From the NCBI RefSeq assembly GCF_900091475.1, contig NZ_FMIB01000002.1, forward strand, positions 1,240,001 to 1,304,000: a DNA stretch of 64,000 nt, given 5' to 3'. The stretch is from Micromonospora chersina. GTDB lineage: Bacteria; Actinomycetota; Actinomycetes; Mycobacteriales; Micromonosporaceae. Position numbers and translations under genes: made by a program. Under the pieces are notes generated by a model. That model ran no database searches and was not told the DNA's origin. It worked only from the letters and a program-made list of their open reading frames with translations. Below, in pieces: positions 23,957 through 32,795 of this stretch; within the stretch, counting starts at the first letter, position 1; every line of letters starts with the position of its first letter.

Positions 23957-24352
23957 ATGACGAGCAGGTTCACCGAGTTGACCGTTGACTGCCACGATCC
24001 GGAGAGACTGGCGGCCTTCTGGTGCGAGGTCCTGGACTTCAAGGTGATCGACCGGAGCGAGGGCAAGGTCGAGATCGGCTCGTGGGTGCCGACCGTCGAG
24101 GAGGTTCGGGCCCGTCAGATGCCGCCCACCCTGCTGTTCGTCCAGGTGCCTGAGGGCAAGACGGTGAAGAACCGTCTTCACCTCGACGTCAGCCCAATCG
24201 ACGGCAGCACCGAGGAGGAGGTGACCAGATTACTCGGCCTCGGCGCCACCAAGGCGGATGTGGGCCAGGGCTCAGACCGCAACTGGGTGGTCATGGCAGA
24301 CCCCGAGGGCAACGAGTTCGACGTCCTACGCACCCTGGCACCGCAGAGCTAG
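23957..24352 (+). CDS. VOC-family (glyoxalase-like) protein
   Basis: 131 residues; GGGAGAG before the ATG. Single VOC unit pair: TELTVDCHDPERLAAFW at the start, NRLHLDVSPID with a possible metal His in the middle, and MADPEGNEFDVL with a possible metal Glu at the end. Proteins of this type are often called glyoxalase/bleomycin resistance-like; the substrate is unknown. It follows the EamA gene by 11 bp on the same strand, so it may be co-transcribed. Confidence 0.85.
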   Translation: MTSRFTELTVDCHDPERLAAFWCEVLDFKVIDRSEGKVEIGSWVPTVEEVRARQMPPTLLFVQVPEGKTVKNRLHLDVSPIDGSTEEEVTRLLGLGATKADVGQGSDRNWVVMADPEGNEFDVLRTLAPQS

Positions 24353-24446
24353 GCCACGGGCGGCACCCGCGCCCCGTCCCACACCGCAAGCGCCACGTCG
24401 CCGAGAAGACCTCAGTGCTTTGCCAGAGGTTGTCGTGGGCCTTCGA

Positions 24447-24818
24447 TCAGCCGTTGGGGCGTGACGCGATCGCCTGCAGCGACCACCTGTTGCCGTCAGG
24501 ATCGCCGAAGTAGACGAAGTTGCCCCATGGCTGCACCTCGACCTCGCTGGCGTCGACGTCGGCGTCGAGCAGTTGCCGGCGCGCCGCCTCGGCGTCGGCG
24601 ACCACGACCTGGATCTCCTGCGTGCCGGGCGTCTTGTCGGTGATGCCATCGCCGATCACGATGGAGCAGGCCGAGCCGGGTGGTGTCAGCTGGACGAACC
24701 GTAGGCCCTCGTGCACCCGGTGATCGTGGTCGGCGTTGAAGCCCACCTTCTCGTAGAACGCCTTGGCCCGGTCGACATCGGTCACCGGAACGGGGATGAG
24801 CTCAATCTTCCAGTCCAT
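24447..24818 (-). CDS. VOC-family (glyoxalase superfamily) protein
   Basis: 123 residues. The start WKIELIPVPVTDVDRAKAFY and the end NFVYFGDPDGNRWSLQAI are the two diagnostic strands of actinobacterial VOC proteins. The usual glyoxalase-I metal set is incomplete, so enzymatic activity is uncertain. It is convergent with the other VOC gene but not a close copy of it. The 24819-24971 gap downstream of DUF7710 contains a short hairpin (CACCGGC/GCCGGTG) and no gene. Confidence 0.85.
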   Translation of the reverse strand: MDWKIELIPVPVTDVDRAKAFYEKVGFNADHDHRVHEGLRFVQLTPPGSACSIVIGDGITDKTPGTQEIQVVVADAEAARRQLLDADVDASEVEVQPWGNFVYFGDPDGNRWSLQAIASRPNG

Positions 24819-24971
24819 GGGCCCACCGTAGGACGTGGCTACGACGTTCCGGGTTCACCGCGTCAGCCGTGGCGGACGTGCGCACCTGAGCACGGCCGCT
24901 CCGCCACCGGCTTGTCGGCGGCCGGTGCGCCGCCGGGCAGGTTCGCGACCTGCGGCACGAGCGGATGTTCC

Positions 24972-25922
24972 TCAATCCCGGCGGCCGCTGGTCAGGTGGA
25001 GGTGACGTAATCCCGGACTAAAGGCGGCCACGTGGTCCGCGGTGCCGTGGTGTGGCTTCGACGGCGTGAACCGGCCTTCGCTGACTGCGACGTCATAGGC
25101 GCCCCCGATGGCGTACTCGGCCAGGATCCCGGTCACGTGATGCTGGGCCGCCCAGGCGAGTCCGGCGTCCAAGGTGTCGAACACGCCGGAGGCGTTCCGG
25201 GCGTGTTCACCGTGGAAGAGCCAGACGGTCGGCCTGATCGGGCTCCGCTGATCGCCGGTGGGCCTGCGACGCAGGCCCTCCGGCGTGAACGAGAACGAGT
25301 CGGGAAACCTGCCGGGCCGATGGCGTACGGCGAGCACCACCGGTTCGGGGTGCACGCCTCGCCGCGTCGTCTCAGGCGAGGTGTTCGCGAAGGTGTTCCA
25401 CAGGTGGAAGCAGATCAGGTCGTCGTCGGGATCGGCCGTGGTGTAGGCGAGCGTCTTGGGACAGAGGGGGTTTGTCCCGCCGATCCACAGCGACGGGGGC
25501 CCGTACGTCTCGATGACCTCGGACAGTGTGCGGTCCTGCGAAAGCCACCCGCCGACGTCGGCACCCAACTGGTGAAACTCCGCCTCCGACAACGCCCGGT
25601 CGAGCTCGAGCCAGCCGAGGCGATGGGCGATCTCGCCGTAGATGGAGGCCGTAGCGTCACGCAGCGCATCGGCCGGCAGGATGTTGCTGTAGGCGCCCAC
25701 CACACCCGTCGGGCCGAACGCGTCGCGTTCGCGTAGTCCCTCACACTCCGCCCACCAGCGCTCCAGGCTTCCCTCCACGGCGGCCATCGCCTCCAGCAGA
25801 AGCCGTTCGGCCATCTCGTCCCTGCCGTACATGCCGGGGCGACGAACCACACCGTTCACCTGCGCCAAGTGGTGCTGGCGGGCCGCACGGAGAACGGTTT
25901 CGGAATCCCCACCACTGCTCAT
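24972..25922 (-). CDS. Protein with C-terminal DUF7710 domain
   Basis: 316 residues. The C-terminal 231-311 fits DUF7710: PTVWLFHGEHARNASGVFDT, LAWAAQHHVTGILAEYAIGG, AYDVAVSEGRFTP and the closing LRHLHL. The N-terminal 220 residues are not recognised; NGVVRRPGMYGRDEMAERL at 23-41 recalls the RPGMYxG motif of some immunity-type proteins. A strand-rich middle (140-220) follows. No membrane segment, no partner gene. The ribosome-binding site is weak. Confidence 0.65.
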   Translation of the reverse strand: MSSGGDSETVLRAARQHHLAQVNGVVRRPGMYGRDEMAERLLLEAMAAVEGSLERWWAECEGLRERDAFGPTGVVGAYSNILPADALRDATASIYGEIAHRLGWLELDRALSEAEFHQLGADVGGWLSQDRTLSEVIETYGPPSLWIGGTNPLCPKTLAYTTADPDDDLICFHLWNTFANTSPETTRRGVHPEPVVLAVRHRPGRFPDSFSFTPEGLRRRPTGDQRSPIRPTVWLFHGEHARNASGVFDTLDAGLAWAAQHHVTGILAEYAIGGAYDVAVSEGRFTPSKPHHGTADHVAAFSPGLRHLHLTSGRRD

Positions 25923-26075
25923 CGCCGCCGATCATGGCACTTCACGGAGCTTCGCGACACCCGTCAGCGGGAGCGTGGATCTAACGGAGGCCTCTCTGCT
26001 CCCAACGCCTTGGCACAGCAAGGCGCCGTTAGCGGTACAGGCCCGAGCACAGCGCGCCTGATCATGGCGGAAGCG

Positions 26076-27059
26076 CTACATGCCGATGGTTCCGTCGATG
26101 CGCTCCCGGAGCAGGTCGGCGTGTCCGTTGTGGCGGGCGTACTCCTCGATCATGTGGACGAGGACCCAGCGCAGCGAGACGGTGCCGCGCCAGCTGTCCT
26201 GGCCCTCGACGTCGAGGCTGTCGGCGTTGCTGATGAACGTGTCGGCGAAGGTGACCTCGTCGTGCCAGGCTCGGCGGGCTGCGGCGACGACGGCAGGATC
26301 GGGTACGGCGTCGTCGAAGTCGCCGTCGGGGTGGGTTGGGGACGAGAACAGTGGGGATGCGTGTTGCCCGGCCAGGACCTGGCGGAACCAGCGGCGTTCC
26401 ACGTCGGCGAGGTGCCGGATCAAACCCAGCAGCGACAGCGTCGATGGTGGCACCGCTCGTCGAGCTAGCCCATCCTCGACGTTTGAGCACTTCATCCTCA
26501 GCGTGTTGCGCTGGGCTCGCAGCATGTCGTGCAGCAGCTGCCGTTCGCTGCCGTTGGCGGGTGTGCTGAACCGGCGGTCGTCGGCGGCGGGGAAAAGCCC
26601 GGCTCTCCTGTGGGTGGCGTCCGGCGCTGCGGTGACCGGCGCGTCGGCGGCGTAGAGGGGGAATCGCTTCGTCAGGGCGGTGATTCGGCTGCGTGGGCCG
26701 TACGCCGCGACGGCGACGTAGCCGATCTCCTCCGCGGGCGTTGCGGCGAGCGCGGCCACGTAGTCGTCGTACGTGCGGGCCTGTCGGGCGACCTCGTTGA
26801 AGGCCACGGTAATCAGGTCGCCGTCGGCGCGCACCGTTCGATGCAGGTCGCGGAGCTGGTCGGCGGTGGCGCTCAGGATTGGCACCGGATGGGGGTTCAG
26901 CCCGGCATGCGGTTCGCCGGAGCCGTCCTTGGCGTCGGCCGCCGGTGGATGGGGCAGCCGGCCGCCGAGACTCAACGCGAGCACTGCCGCGGCGTTGGCC
27001 GCCGATGCGGCTGGCAGGTCGGCACGGATGACGATCACGAGTGTGGTTGCCGGGGTCAT
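26076..27059 (-). CDS. Fusion of DUF2000 and DinB/DUF664 domains
   Basis: 327 residues. Residues 3-137 fit DUF2000 (LVIVIRADLPAASAANAAAV, HPVPILSATADQLRDLH, RTYDDYVAALAATPAEEIGY), an AHPB8-like fold of unknown function. Residues about 168-327 fit DinB/DUF664 (SLLGLIRHLADVERRWF with candidate ligand His216, and EYARHNGHADLLRERIDG at the end). The linker 138-167 is Ala/Asp-rich. Both halves are normally separate proteins. It lies 43 bp after the leucine-dehydrogenase-like gene on the same strand and may be co-transcribed with it. Confidence 0.78.
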   Translation of the reverse strand: MTPATTLVIVIRADLPAASAANAAAVLALSLGGRLPHPPAADAKDGSGEPHAGLNPHPVPILSATADQLRDLHRTVRADGDLITVAFNEVARQARTYDDYVAALAATPAEEIGYVAVAAYGPRSRITALTKRFPLYAADAPVTAAPDATHRRAGLFPAADDRRFSTPANGSERQLLHDMLRAQRNTLRMKCSNVEDGLARRAVPPSTLSLLGLIRHLADVERRWFRQVLAGQHASPLFSSPTHPDGDFDDAVPDPAVVAAARRAWHDEVTFADTFISNADSLDVEGQDSWRGTVSLRWVLVHMIEEYARHNGHADLLRERIDGTIGM

Positions 27060-27102
27060 GTGGGGGTGCTCCAGGGCGATGGGACGTTAGTGGTGGCTGT
27101 GA

Positions 27103-28161
27103 TCAGCGGTGGCCATCCCGGATGCGTTGGCGGGCGTGGGAGCGGGCGGCGTCCGCCGGGGTCGAGCCGGTGGCGCGGGCGGTGTGCAGGATGTCGGTGA
27201 GGGTGTCGGCGATGGCGTGGACCCGGACGGTGGCCTGGGCCGAGGTCTCGTCGTGTAGTTCGACGGCGGTGGCGTGGATGATGCCGCCGGCGCTCACGAC
27301 GATGTCCGGGGCCCAGAGGATGCCACGCCGGTGCAGCAGGTTGGCGGTGGCCGGGGTGTCGAGTTGGTTGTTGGCCGGTCCGGCGATCGCGGCGCAGCGC
27401 AGTTCCGGCACCGTGTGCGGGGTGAGCAGGCCGCCGAGGGCGGCGGGGACGAGTACGTCCACGTCGGCGGTCAGGCAGTCCTGGGGGCTGGCCCAGGCGG
27501 CGCCAGCGGAGCGGGCGAGCAGACGTCGGCTGTCGTCGACGTCGCTCGCCACCAGCGTCGCGCGGGCGTCGGCGAGCATCCGCAGCACGTGGCCGCCGAC
27601 GCGGCCAAGGCCGAGCACGGCGAAGCTGCGCGTGGACAGGTCGGAGGATCCGAACCGCTCGGCGCACAGCGCGTGCAGTGCGGCGAGGACGCCGACGGCG
27701 GTGTGCTCGGAGGAGTCGCCGCTGCCACCGGCGCTGACCGGTCGGCAGAACGCGTACGGCGTCCGCTCGGCGATCGTGACCATGTCGTCCGGGCCGGTGC
27801 CCACGTCCGGGCCGGTCGCGTACGTGCCGTTCAGACCGGCGATGACGTCGCCCACGTCGTGCAGCACCGCCCGGCGGGAGGTGTCGTCCAGTGTCATGCC
27901 GAGGGGCAGGGCGACGACGGTCTTGCCGCCGCCGTTGGGCAGCCCGGCCAGCGCGCACTTGTCCGACATCGCGGCCGAGAGCCGCAGCGCGTCGTCCAGG
28001 CCGTCGCGCCAGTGTGGGTAGTGCGCCAGCCGGCATCCACCGATGGCCTGCCCGAGCGCGGTGGAGTGCACCGCGACGACGATCGGCAGGCCGGATCGGG
28101 CACCCCGCCTGGCGACGACGTTTTCGTGCATGGACTCGGTGCCGATGTCGGTCGCGACCAT
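27103..28161 (-). CDS. Leu/Phe/Val dehydrogenase-family protein
   Basis: 352 residues; GAGGGGAAG before the ATG. Catalytic-domain markers are AIGGCRLAHYP, the Lys-bearing GLPNGGGKTVVALPLG (Lys of GGGK) and TGPDVGTGPDDM; the Rossmann turn is VLGLGRVGGHVLRML. These enzymes deaminate branched or aromatic L-amino acids with NAD+ to 2-oxo acids. The divergent AsnC/Lrp regulator at 28271 supports an amino-acid-responsive catabolic role. Specificity between Leu, Val and Phe is open. Confidence 0.87.
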   Translation of the reverse strand: MVATDIGTESMHENVVARRGARSGLPIVVAVHSTALGQAIGGCRLAHYPHWRDGLDDALRLSAAMSDKCALAGLPNGGGKTVVALPLGMTLDDTSRRAVLHDVGDVIAGLNGTYATGPDVGTGPDDMVTIAERTPYAFCRPVSAGGSGDSSEHTAVGVLAALHALCAERFGSSDLSTRSFAVLGLGRVGGHVLRMLADARATLVASDVDDSRRLLARSAGAAWASPQDCLTADVDVLVPAALGGLLTPHTVPELRCAAIAGPANNQLDTPATANLLHRRGILWAPDIVVSAGGIIHATAVELHDETSAQATVRVHAIADTLTDILHTARATGSTPADAARSHARQRIRDGHR

Positions 28162-28233
28162 GTTGGCTTCCCCTCACCTGCTCGTCGGAACGGGACCGAC
28201 AGTAGGCACATGACCGGCACCAACGGGCTCACA

Positions 28234-28248
28234 CCGAACGTCGTTCGG
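28234..28248. promoter_or_regulatory. Perfect 15-bp palindrome, candidate Lrp/AsnC operator
   Basis: CCGAACGTCGTTCGG: 7-bp arms around one base, in the 109-bp gap between the divergent dehydrogenase and AsnC-type regulator genes, 22 bp before the regulator's GTG. Position and symmetry fit autoregulation and control of the dehydrogenase. Confidence 0.65.
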
Positions 28249-28270
28249 AGAAGATGACAAGATCTCGGTC

Positions 28271-28729
28271 GTGGACGAACTTGATACGGCGATCATCCAG
28301 CATCTGCAGACACATGCGCGGCAGACCAATCGCGAGCTGGCCCGCGCCGTCAACATCGCACCGTCGACCTGCCTCGAGCGCGTCCGTGCGCTGAGGGAGA
28401 GAGGCGTGATCACCGGATACCACGCCGAGATCAGCCTGACCGCCCTCAACCGCGGCGTTCAGGCACTACTGCACGTGCAGGTCCGGCCTCTGAGCCGCAC
28501 CGTCATCGACGGCTTCAAGAAGTACGCGATGGGGCTGCCCGAGGTGCTGTCGGTGTTCGTCGTGGCAGGCGGCGACGACTTCCTCGTCCATGTCGCCGTG
28601 CCCAGCGTCGACAGCCTGCACGCGTTCCTCATGGACAAGTTCAGCGGACGCCGCGAGATCGTCGGCTTCCGCAGCTCAGTGATCTATCAACACGCCCGGA
28701 AACAGGTCATCGAACCACTCGATCTGTGA
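28271..28729 (+). CDS. Lrp/AsnC-family regulator
   Basis: 152 residues from a GTG at 28271. The N-terminal winged helix is MDELDTAIIQHLQTHARQTN then LARAVNIAPSTCLERVRALR. The C-terminal RAM domain (about 65-145) would bind an amino-acid effector. Divergent from the leucine-dehydrogenase-like gene, which it probably controls through the palindrome at 28234-28248. Confidence 0.9.
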   Translation: MDELDTAIIQHLQTHARQTNRELARAVNIAPSTCLERVRALRERGVITGYHAEISLTALNRGVQALLHVQVRPLSRTVIDGFKKYAMGLPEVLSVFVVAGGDDFLVHVAVPSVDSLHAFLMDKFSGRREIVGFRSSVIYQHARKQVIEPLDL

Positions 28730-28867
28730 ACGGGGAGGCCAGTCCCGACCAGGCCGTGCGCCGCCCCTGCAGCCGCTCGTACGCGCTCGCAGCCGCAGAG
28801 TCGAGCGGTAGCGGCTGGTAGGTGCACGCCGGCGGCAAGCACCTCTCCATGATCATGAAGACGCCGC

Positions 28868-29473
28868 TCAGGGTTGGTTCGCGGGCTTGGCCTTCTGCGG
28901 GTAGATGGTCTCCTGACGCGCCAGCATGGCCACGAACTCGGCGATCTTCCGCTCGCGTGTCTCCGCCCGTTTCACGGAATTGACGCGATAGATAAGAGCG
29001 AACCGGTTGGCCTTGGTGAGCACGTCGAACATGGCCTGGGCGGCGGGTTCGGCGGCGATCGCGGCGAGCAGGTCGGCCGGCACCTCGGCCTCCGACGGCG
29101 GGGCGTAGGCGGCCGCCCAGCGCCCGTCCGCCTTCGCGGCCTCCACCGCCGCGCGGCCCGGGGGCAGCATCCGCCCCTGCGCTTCCAACCGGGCTACGTT
29201 GGCGACATTGCGCTGAGACCAGGAACTGCGGGGCCGGCGAGGGGTGAACCGGATCCACGAGGACTCCTCATCCCGCCTACGGGCCTGCCCGTCGATCCAG
29301 CCGAAGCACAGGGCCTCGTCGACCGCCTGCTGCCAGGTCAGCGTCGTGACCGAGCCGCCCTTCTTCGTCAGGGCCAGCCAGACCCCGGGCGACGTGGCGT
29401 GGTTGGCCGACAACCACGCCCGCAGCGCCTCGGCGTCCGCGACGATCAACTCATCCAGTTCGGCGCTCCCCAT
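28868..29473 (-). CDS. YdeI/OmpD-associated family protein
   Basis: 201 residues from the ATG at 29473; a GTG at 29503 is in frame but without a ribosome-binding site. The YdeI core is clear: LRAWLSANHATSPGVWLA, then DEALCFGWIDGQARRRDEE, then IRFTPRRPRSSWSQRNVANV. The C-terminal segment RFALIYRVNSVKRAETRERK is the bacteriocin-protection (OmdA) part. Function in Gram-positive bacteria is unknown. Convergent with the AsnC gene. Confidence 0.88.
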   Translation of the reverse strand: MGSAELDELIVADAEALRAWLSANHATSPGVWLALTKKGGSVTTLTWQQAVDEALCFGWIDGQARRRDEESSWIRFTPRRPRSSWSQRNVANVARLEAQGRMLPPGRAAVEAAKADGRWAAAYAPPSEAEVPADLLAAIAAEPAAQAMFDVLTKANRFALIYRVNSVKRAETRERKIAEFVAMLARQETIYPQKAKPANQP

Positions 29474-29533
29474 GAGTGGCAGGCTATCGCTGGCCCCCGA
29501 CACTCAGGACGTGCTCGCCCTCGCGGTCCTCGC

Positions 29534-30097
29534 CTACCAGCTCGCGGTCCAGCTGTACCAGGCACCGCCGAGGTGCTTGAAGACCGGGGACTCGAAGTCG
29601 GGGGTCTCCAGGTCCGGAGTGGGGCCGTCGGGCAGGTAGGCAAACCCGGCGTCGTCGGTCATGGATCCGTTCACCTCGTAGAACACAACTCCGCCAGGCA
29701 CGCGGTATGCCGACATGATGAGGTACGAGCCAATCCTCGACGGCACCGGAACGCTGGACCAGTCACCGTCCACCGCGCCTGTCGTGGGCACGGTGGCGAC
29801 CACCCGATCGAACGCACTACGGCTCATCGCCCAGCGGGCCTGCAGCGGAGCTCCCGTGCCGAGCAGCGCCAGCGCGAGCACGACGATCATCGGAGCCGGC
29901 AGGAACGACCAGGACCATTGCCGCCGTACCCCGAACGTCACCACCCAGACAGCCCAGGCCGCACCGGCCAGACAGAGCAGGGGAAGCGCGCAGAGCACCA
30001 GGAGTAGGGAAAAGCCGGGAACGCTGAAGGCCCAGAGCAGACATGCCGCGGCAAGCGAGACCACGGCGTGCAGGGCCCACCACGTGCTGACTACCAT
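29534..30097 (-). CDS. Hypothetical membrane protein
   Basis: 187 residues. Three N-terminal hydrophobic helices (about 5-25, 27-55 and 66-86) precede an external domain of about 100 residues containing SYLIMSAYRVPGGVVFYEV and ending in WYSWTASW. The family is not recognised; similar small proteins with three helices and a globular tail are scattered through actinobacteria. Divergent from the hydrolase at 30212. The ribosome-binding site is weak. Confidence 0.6.
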   Translation of the reverse strand: MVVSTWWALHAVVSLAAACLLWAFSVPGFSLLLVLCALPLLCLAGAAWAVWVVTFGVRRQWSWSFLPAPMIVVLALALLGTGAPLQARWAMSRSAFDRVVATVPTTGAVDGDWSSVPVPSRIGSYLIMSAYRVPGGVVFYEVNGSMTDDAGFAYLPDGPTPDLETPDFESPVFKHLGGAWYSWTASW

Positions 30098-30211
30098 CGG
30101 AGAACGCTGTCCAGCATCGTGTGATCATGATGCGCCACGACGCGCAGAGCAACCGTCCTGAAGCCAGCTGGCCCCGCACGCACAGGCAGAAGAGCGGGAA
30201 GGTGGATCGTC

Positions 30212-30790
30212 ATGGCAGAGACCCGGCAGGTCCTGTTCATTCAGGGTGGCGGCGCGGGCGCGCACGACGAATGGGACGACAAGCTGTCCGACGGCCTGAG
30301 GCGAGAGCTCGGGGACGGGTACGAGGTCCGCTACCCCCGCATGCCGGACGAGGCCGACCCGAGCTACGCCAGGTGGAGCGCCGCCATCCGACGTGAGATG
30401 GCCGCCCTGGACGACGGCGACGTCGTCGTCGGCCATTCGGTGGGCGCGACGATCCTCGTCAACGCGCTCGCCGAGCGGCCACCGGAGCCGGAGCTCGGGG
30501 CGATCGTGCTGGTCGCCGCTCCGTTCGTCGGTGCGGGCGGCTGGCCCGGCGACGAGTTCGAGCTGCCGGACGACCTCGGCGCGAGGCTGCCGCAGGGCGT
30601 GCCCGTGCATGTGTTTCATGGGCTCCGGGACGAGACCGCCCCGCCGTCGCACGCCGACCTGTACGCACGCGCCATCCCGCAGGCACAGCTGCATCTGCTA
30701 CCCGGCCGCGATCATCAGCTGAACAATGACCTGACCGAGGTGGCGAAGACGATCGTTCGTGAGGACCGCGGATCCGTCACCCAGGAATAG
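30212..30790 (+). CDS. Small alpha/beta-hydrolase (RBBP9/YdeN-like)
   Basis: 192 residues with GGAAGGTGG before the ATG. The nucleophile elbow is VVVGHSVGAT (Ser76); FHGLRDETAPP gives the Asp, and GRDHQLNNDL the His, so the triad is complete. The small single-domain size and the N-terminal FIQGGGAGAHDEWD match the RBBP9/YdeN serine-hydrolase group. Substrate unknown. It is followed 38 bp later by a second small hydrolase. Confidence 0.82.
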   Translation: MAETRQVLFIQGGGAGAHDEWDDKLSDGLRRELGDGYEVRYPRMPDEADPSYARWSAAIRREMAALDDGDVVVGHSVGATILVNALAERPPEPELGAIVLVAAPFVGAGGWPGDEFELPDDLGARLPQGVPVHVFHGLRDETAPPSHADLYARAIPQAQLHLLPGRDHQLNNDLTEVAKTIVREDRGSVTQE

Positions 30791-30828
30791 CCTCGGCTGG
30801 GCCCGCCGTCCTGGATAAGGTCGTCCGC

Positions 30829-31365
30829 ATGGCTGACGCTGTCGTGATTCCCGGCGCTAGGTACGGACCGGGCGCTCCCCTGCTGATGTATGCCGGCGAT
30901 GTGGCGGAGCAGCGGGGTGCGACGGTGCATCGGTACTCGTGGTCCGAGGAGTTCCCGAAGCCCGATCAGCCAGAAATCGAGAGCTGGGTCGGCCGGGAGA
31001 TCGCTCCGCTGATCGACGCCGTTGGCGGTCGCCCGCTGCTGATCGGCAAGTCGCTCGGCACGAACGCGGCAGCGATTGCCGCCGGAAGATCCTTGCCCGC
31101 CGTGTGGCTCACGCCCTTGCTCACCCTGCCGTGGGTGGCGGATGCGTTGGGCCGTGCCACCGCGCCGTTCCTGCTCGTGGGTGGCACCGCCGACAAGGTG
31201 TGGGACGGTGACATCGCTCGCCGGCTGTCACCCCATGTGCTGGAGGTGGAGGGCGCGGACCACGGTATGTACGTCCCCGGCCCGCTTACCGAGTCGATCG
31301 CGGTACTGAGCCGAGTCGTGGTCGCCGTGGAGGAGTTCCTCGACGCGATCGGCTGGCCGAGCTAG
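30829..31365 (+). CDS. Small alpha/beta-hydrolase family protein
   Basis: 178 residues. The nucleophile elbow is LIGKSLGTNAAA (Ser75), the acid is in GGTADKVWDGD, and the His in EGADHGMYVPG. The lid domain is minimal. It lies 38 bp after a hydrolase of similar size but is not a close copy of it. The 31366-31618 gap that follows contains no gene I can support. Confidence 0.78.
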   Translation: MADAVVIPGARYGPGAPLLMYAGDVAEQRGATVHRYSWSEEFPKPDQPEIESWVGREIAPLIDAVGGRPLLIGKSLGTNAAAIAAGRSLPAVWLTPLLTLPWVADALGRATAPFLLVGGTADKVWDGDIARRLSPHVLEVEGADHGMYVPGPLTESIAVLSRVVVAVEEFLDAIGWPS

Positions 31366-31618
31366 GCCTCTGGCTCGCAGGCTGCTACCAAATTCGGGTC
31401 ATTCCCCGCCACGCGTACCCCGGTCATGACCTGAAAGCGGTCCTCCGCCGGCCCGCCGGCCTCCACCAGACTGAACGCGGACGGTCGTGCAGGTTACAGA
31501 AAGCATCGGACCGTTCCTGCCCCCTCGTGACCACCCGCAGGCGCTCGCTAGTGGGCACATGGATGGCACACTACGGACGGAGCAAGGCGCGGCATGGACC
31601 ACGGGCGCGGGGGACACA

Positions 31619-32323
31619 ATGATCGATGTGGAGAGCCAGCGCCCCGCGGCGGCGAAGGTGTACGTGCGGACTCGGGCGTTGGCGGCGGTCGCACTCTGGA
31701 CCTCGATCATCCCCGCGGCATGGTCAAGCGTTGAGGTCGGTTGGGATGGGGCGTTGATCTGGTGGCCCCCCACCGCCGTCGCCGCGATCCCCCTGTGCGT
31801 TCCCGGTCGCAAGCCGTTTCGGGTCGCCGCCCTCACCAGCGCCCTGCTGCTAGCTGTTTTGTCGCTCCCGGGCTTGTTCTTCGGGTGGTACCTACACCTT
31901 CCGGCCGCGCTGATTCTCGTCGCCGCCGCACAGGCCGACCCGCTGCAGCGGACGCCGAGGCTGTCCCGTGTAGCGGTCGCCGTCGGCGTGACCGTGGCTA
32001 TGGTCACGACTGCGGCTTGGGCTGTGGAAATCTACCGGATGGCCCTAGCGCCGGCGGATGCGCTCACGGTCCACACCAGCTCCAGGTTCGACGTGACGGA
32101 GCAGCCCTATAGAAGGATCATCGAAGGCGACGGAAGCGGTATCGGATTCGGCGCGGACAGCGTCAGTTTCACAGGCACCGATGACGGCACCGGCCCGATC
32201 CTTTGGGTCAGCTTCCGCAAGGGCCTGTCTGGTGAGGAACAGGATCGACTCAGGCAACACCTGCTGGAGTTGCCCGAGGTAACAGCTGTCCGTCTCTGCC
32301 CACGCCTGCAGCCCTTGTGCTAG
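31619..32323 (+). CDS. Hypothetical membrane protein with soluble C-terminal domain
   Basis: 234 residues from the ATG at 31619, preceded by GGGGGA; an in-frame extension to 31487 lacks that site. Four hydrophobic helices (about 20-135) include LALAVALWTSIIP-like and LLAVLSLPGLFFGWYLHLP segments. A C-terminal domain of about 75 residues ends in EVTAVRLCPRLQPLC, with two cysteines. Family not recognised. Confidence 0.55.
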   Translation: MIDVESQRPAAAKVYVRTRALAAVALWTSIIPAAWSSVEVGWDGALIWWPPTAVAAIPLCVPGRKPFRVAALTSALLLAVLSLPGLFFGWYLHLPAALILVAAAQADPLQRTPRLSRVAVAVGVTVAMVTTAAWAVEIYRMALAPADALTVHTSSRFDVTEQPYRRIIEGDGSGIGFGADSVSFTGTDDGTGPILWVSFRKGLSGEEQDRLRQHLLELPEVTAVRLCPRLQPLC

Positions 32324-32595
32324 TCCTGGGTCTCCGTCGTCACGGCCACAGACCACGCGCACGTGACTCGAGGCACGCGACTCCGCCGTGCGGCAGCGAT
32401 CGTCCCGACCAGGGCGGCGGGCAACCACGACGGCACCCGCCCCGGTCGACCATTTCACCGTCCGGTGCCTGTGCAGGCAGAATCCCCCGCACCCGTTGCA
32501 ACGGGCTGAACCCGCACCCGTCGAAACCCATCGTGCAACGGCCGCGACACCGACCCGACCGATCTTCCGGGACTGGCACCGGGGAAGCAGGCTGG

Positions 32596-32750
32596 TCACA
32601 GCGCCAGGTCCGCCAGCTCGGTGCGGCTGGCGACCCCGAGTTTCGGATACGCCTTGTACAGGTGGTACGCGACCGCCTTGGGGCTGAGGAACAGCTGCGC
32701 GGCGATGTCCCGGTTGGACAGGCCGAGTCGGCGAGCCGGGCGATGTCAGC
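32596..32750 (-). pseudogene. Truncated copy of a LAL/LuxR regulator C-terminus
   Basis: Reads LSNRDIAAQLFLSPKAVAYH then LYKAYPKLGVASRTELADLA and a stop, nearly identical to the last 45 residues of the full regulator at 35941-38562. A one-base difference near 32735 breaks the frame, and the 5' rest of the gene is missing. The 3' flank (about 32528-32595) also matches the 3' flank of the intact gene (about 35846-35940). The preceding 32324-32527 contains a loop-free 14-bp palindrome, CCCGTTGCAACGGG at 32492-32505, and no gene. Confidence 0.7.
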
Positions 32751-32795
32751 GTCAGCGGACTTGGTTGTACGGGTCCGGCGTGGATTGGGGATGCG

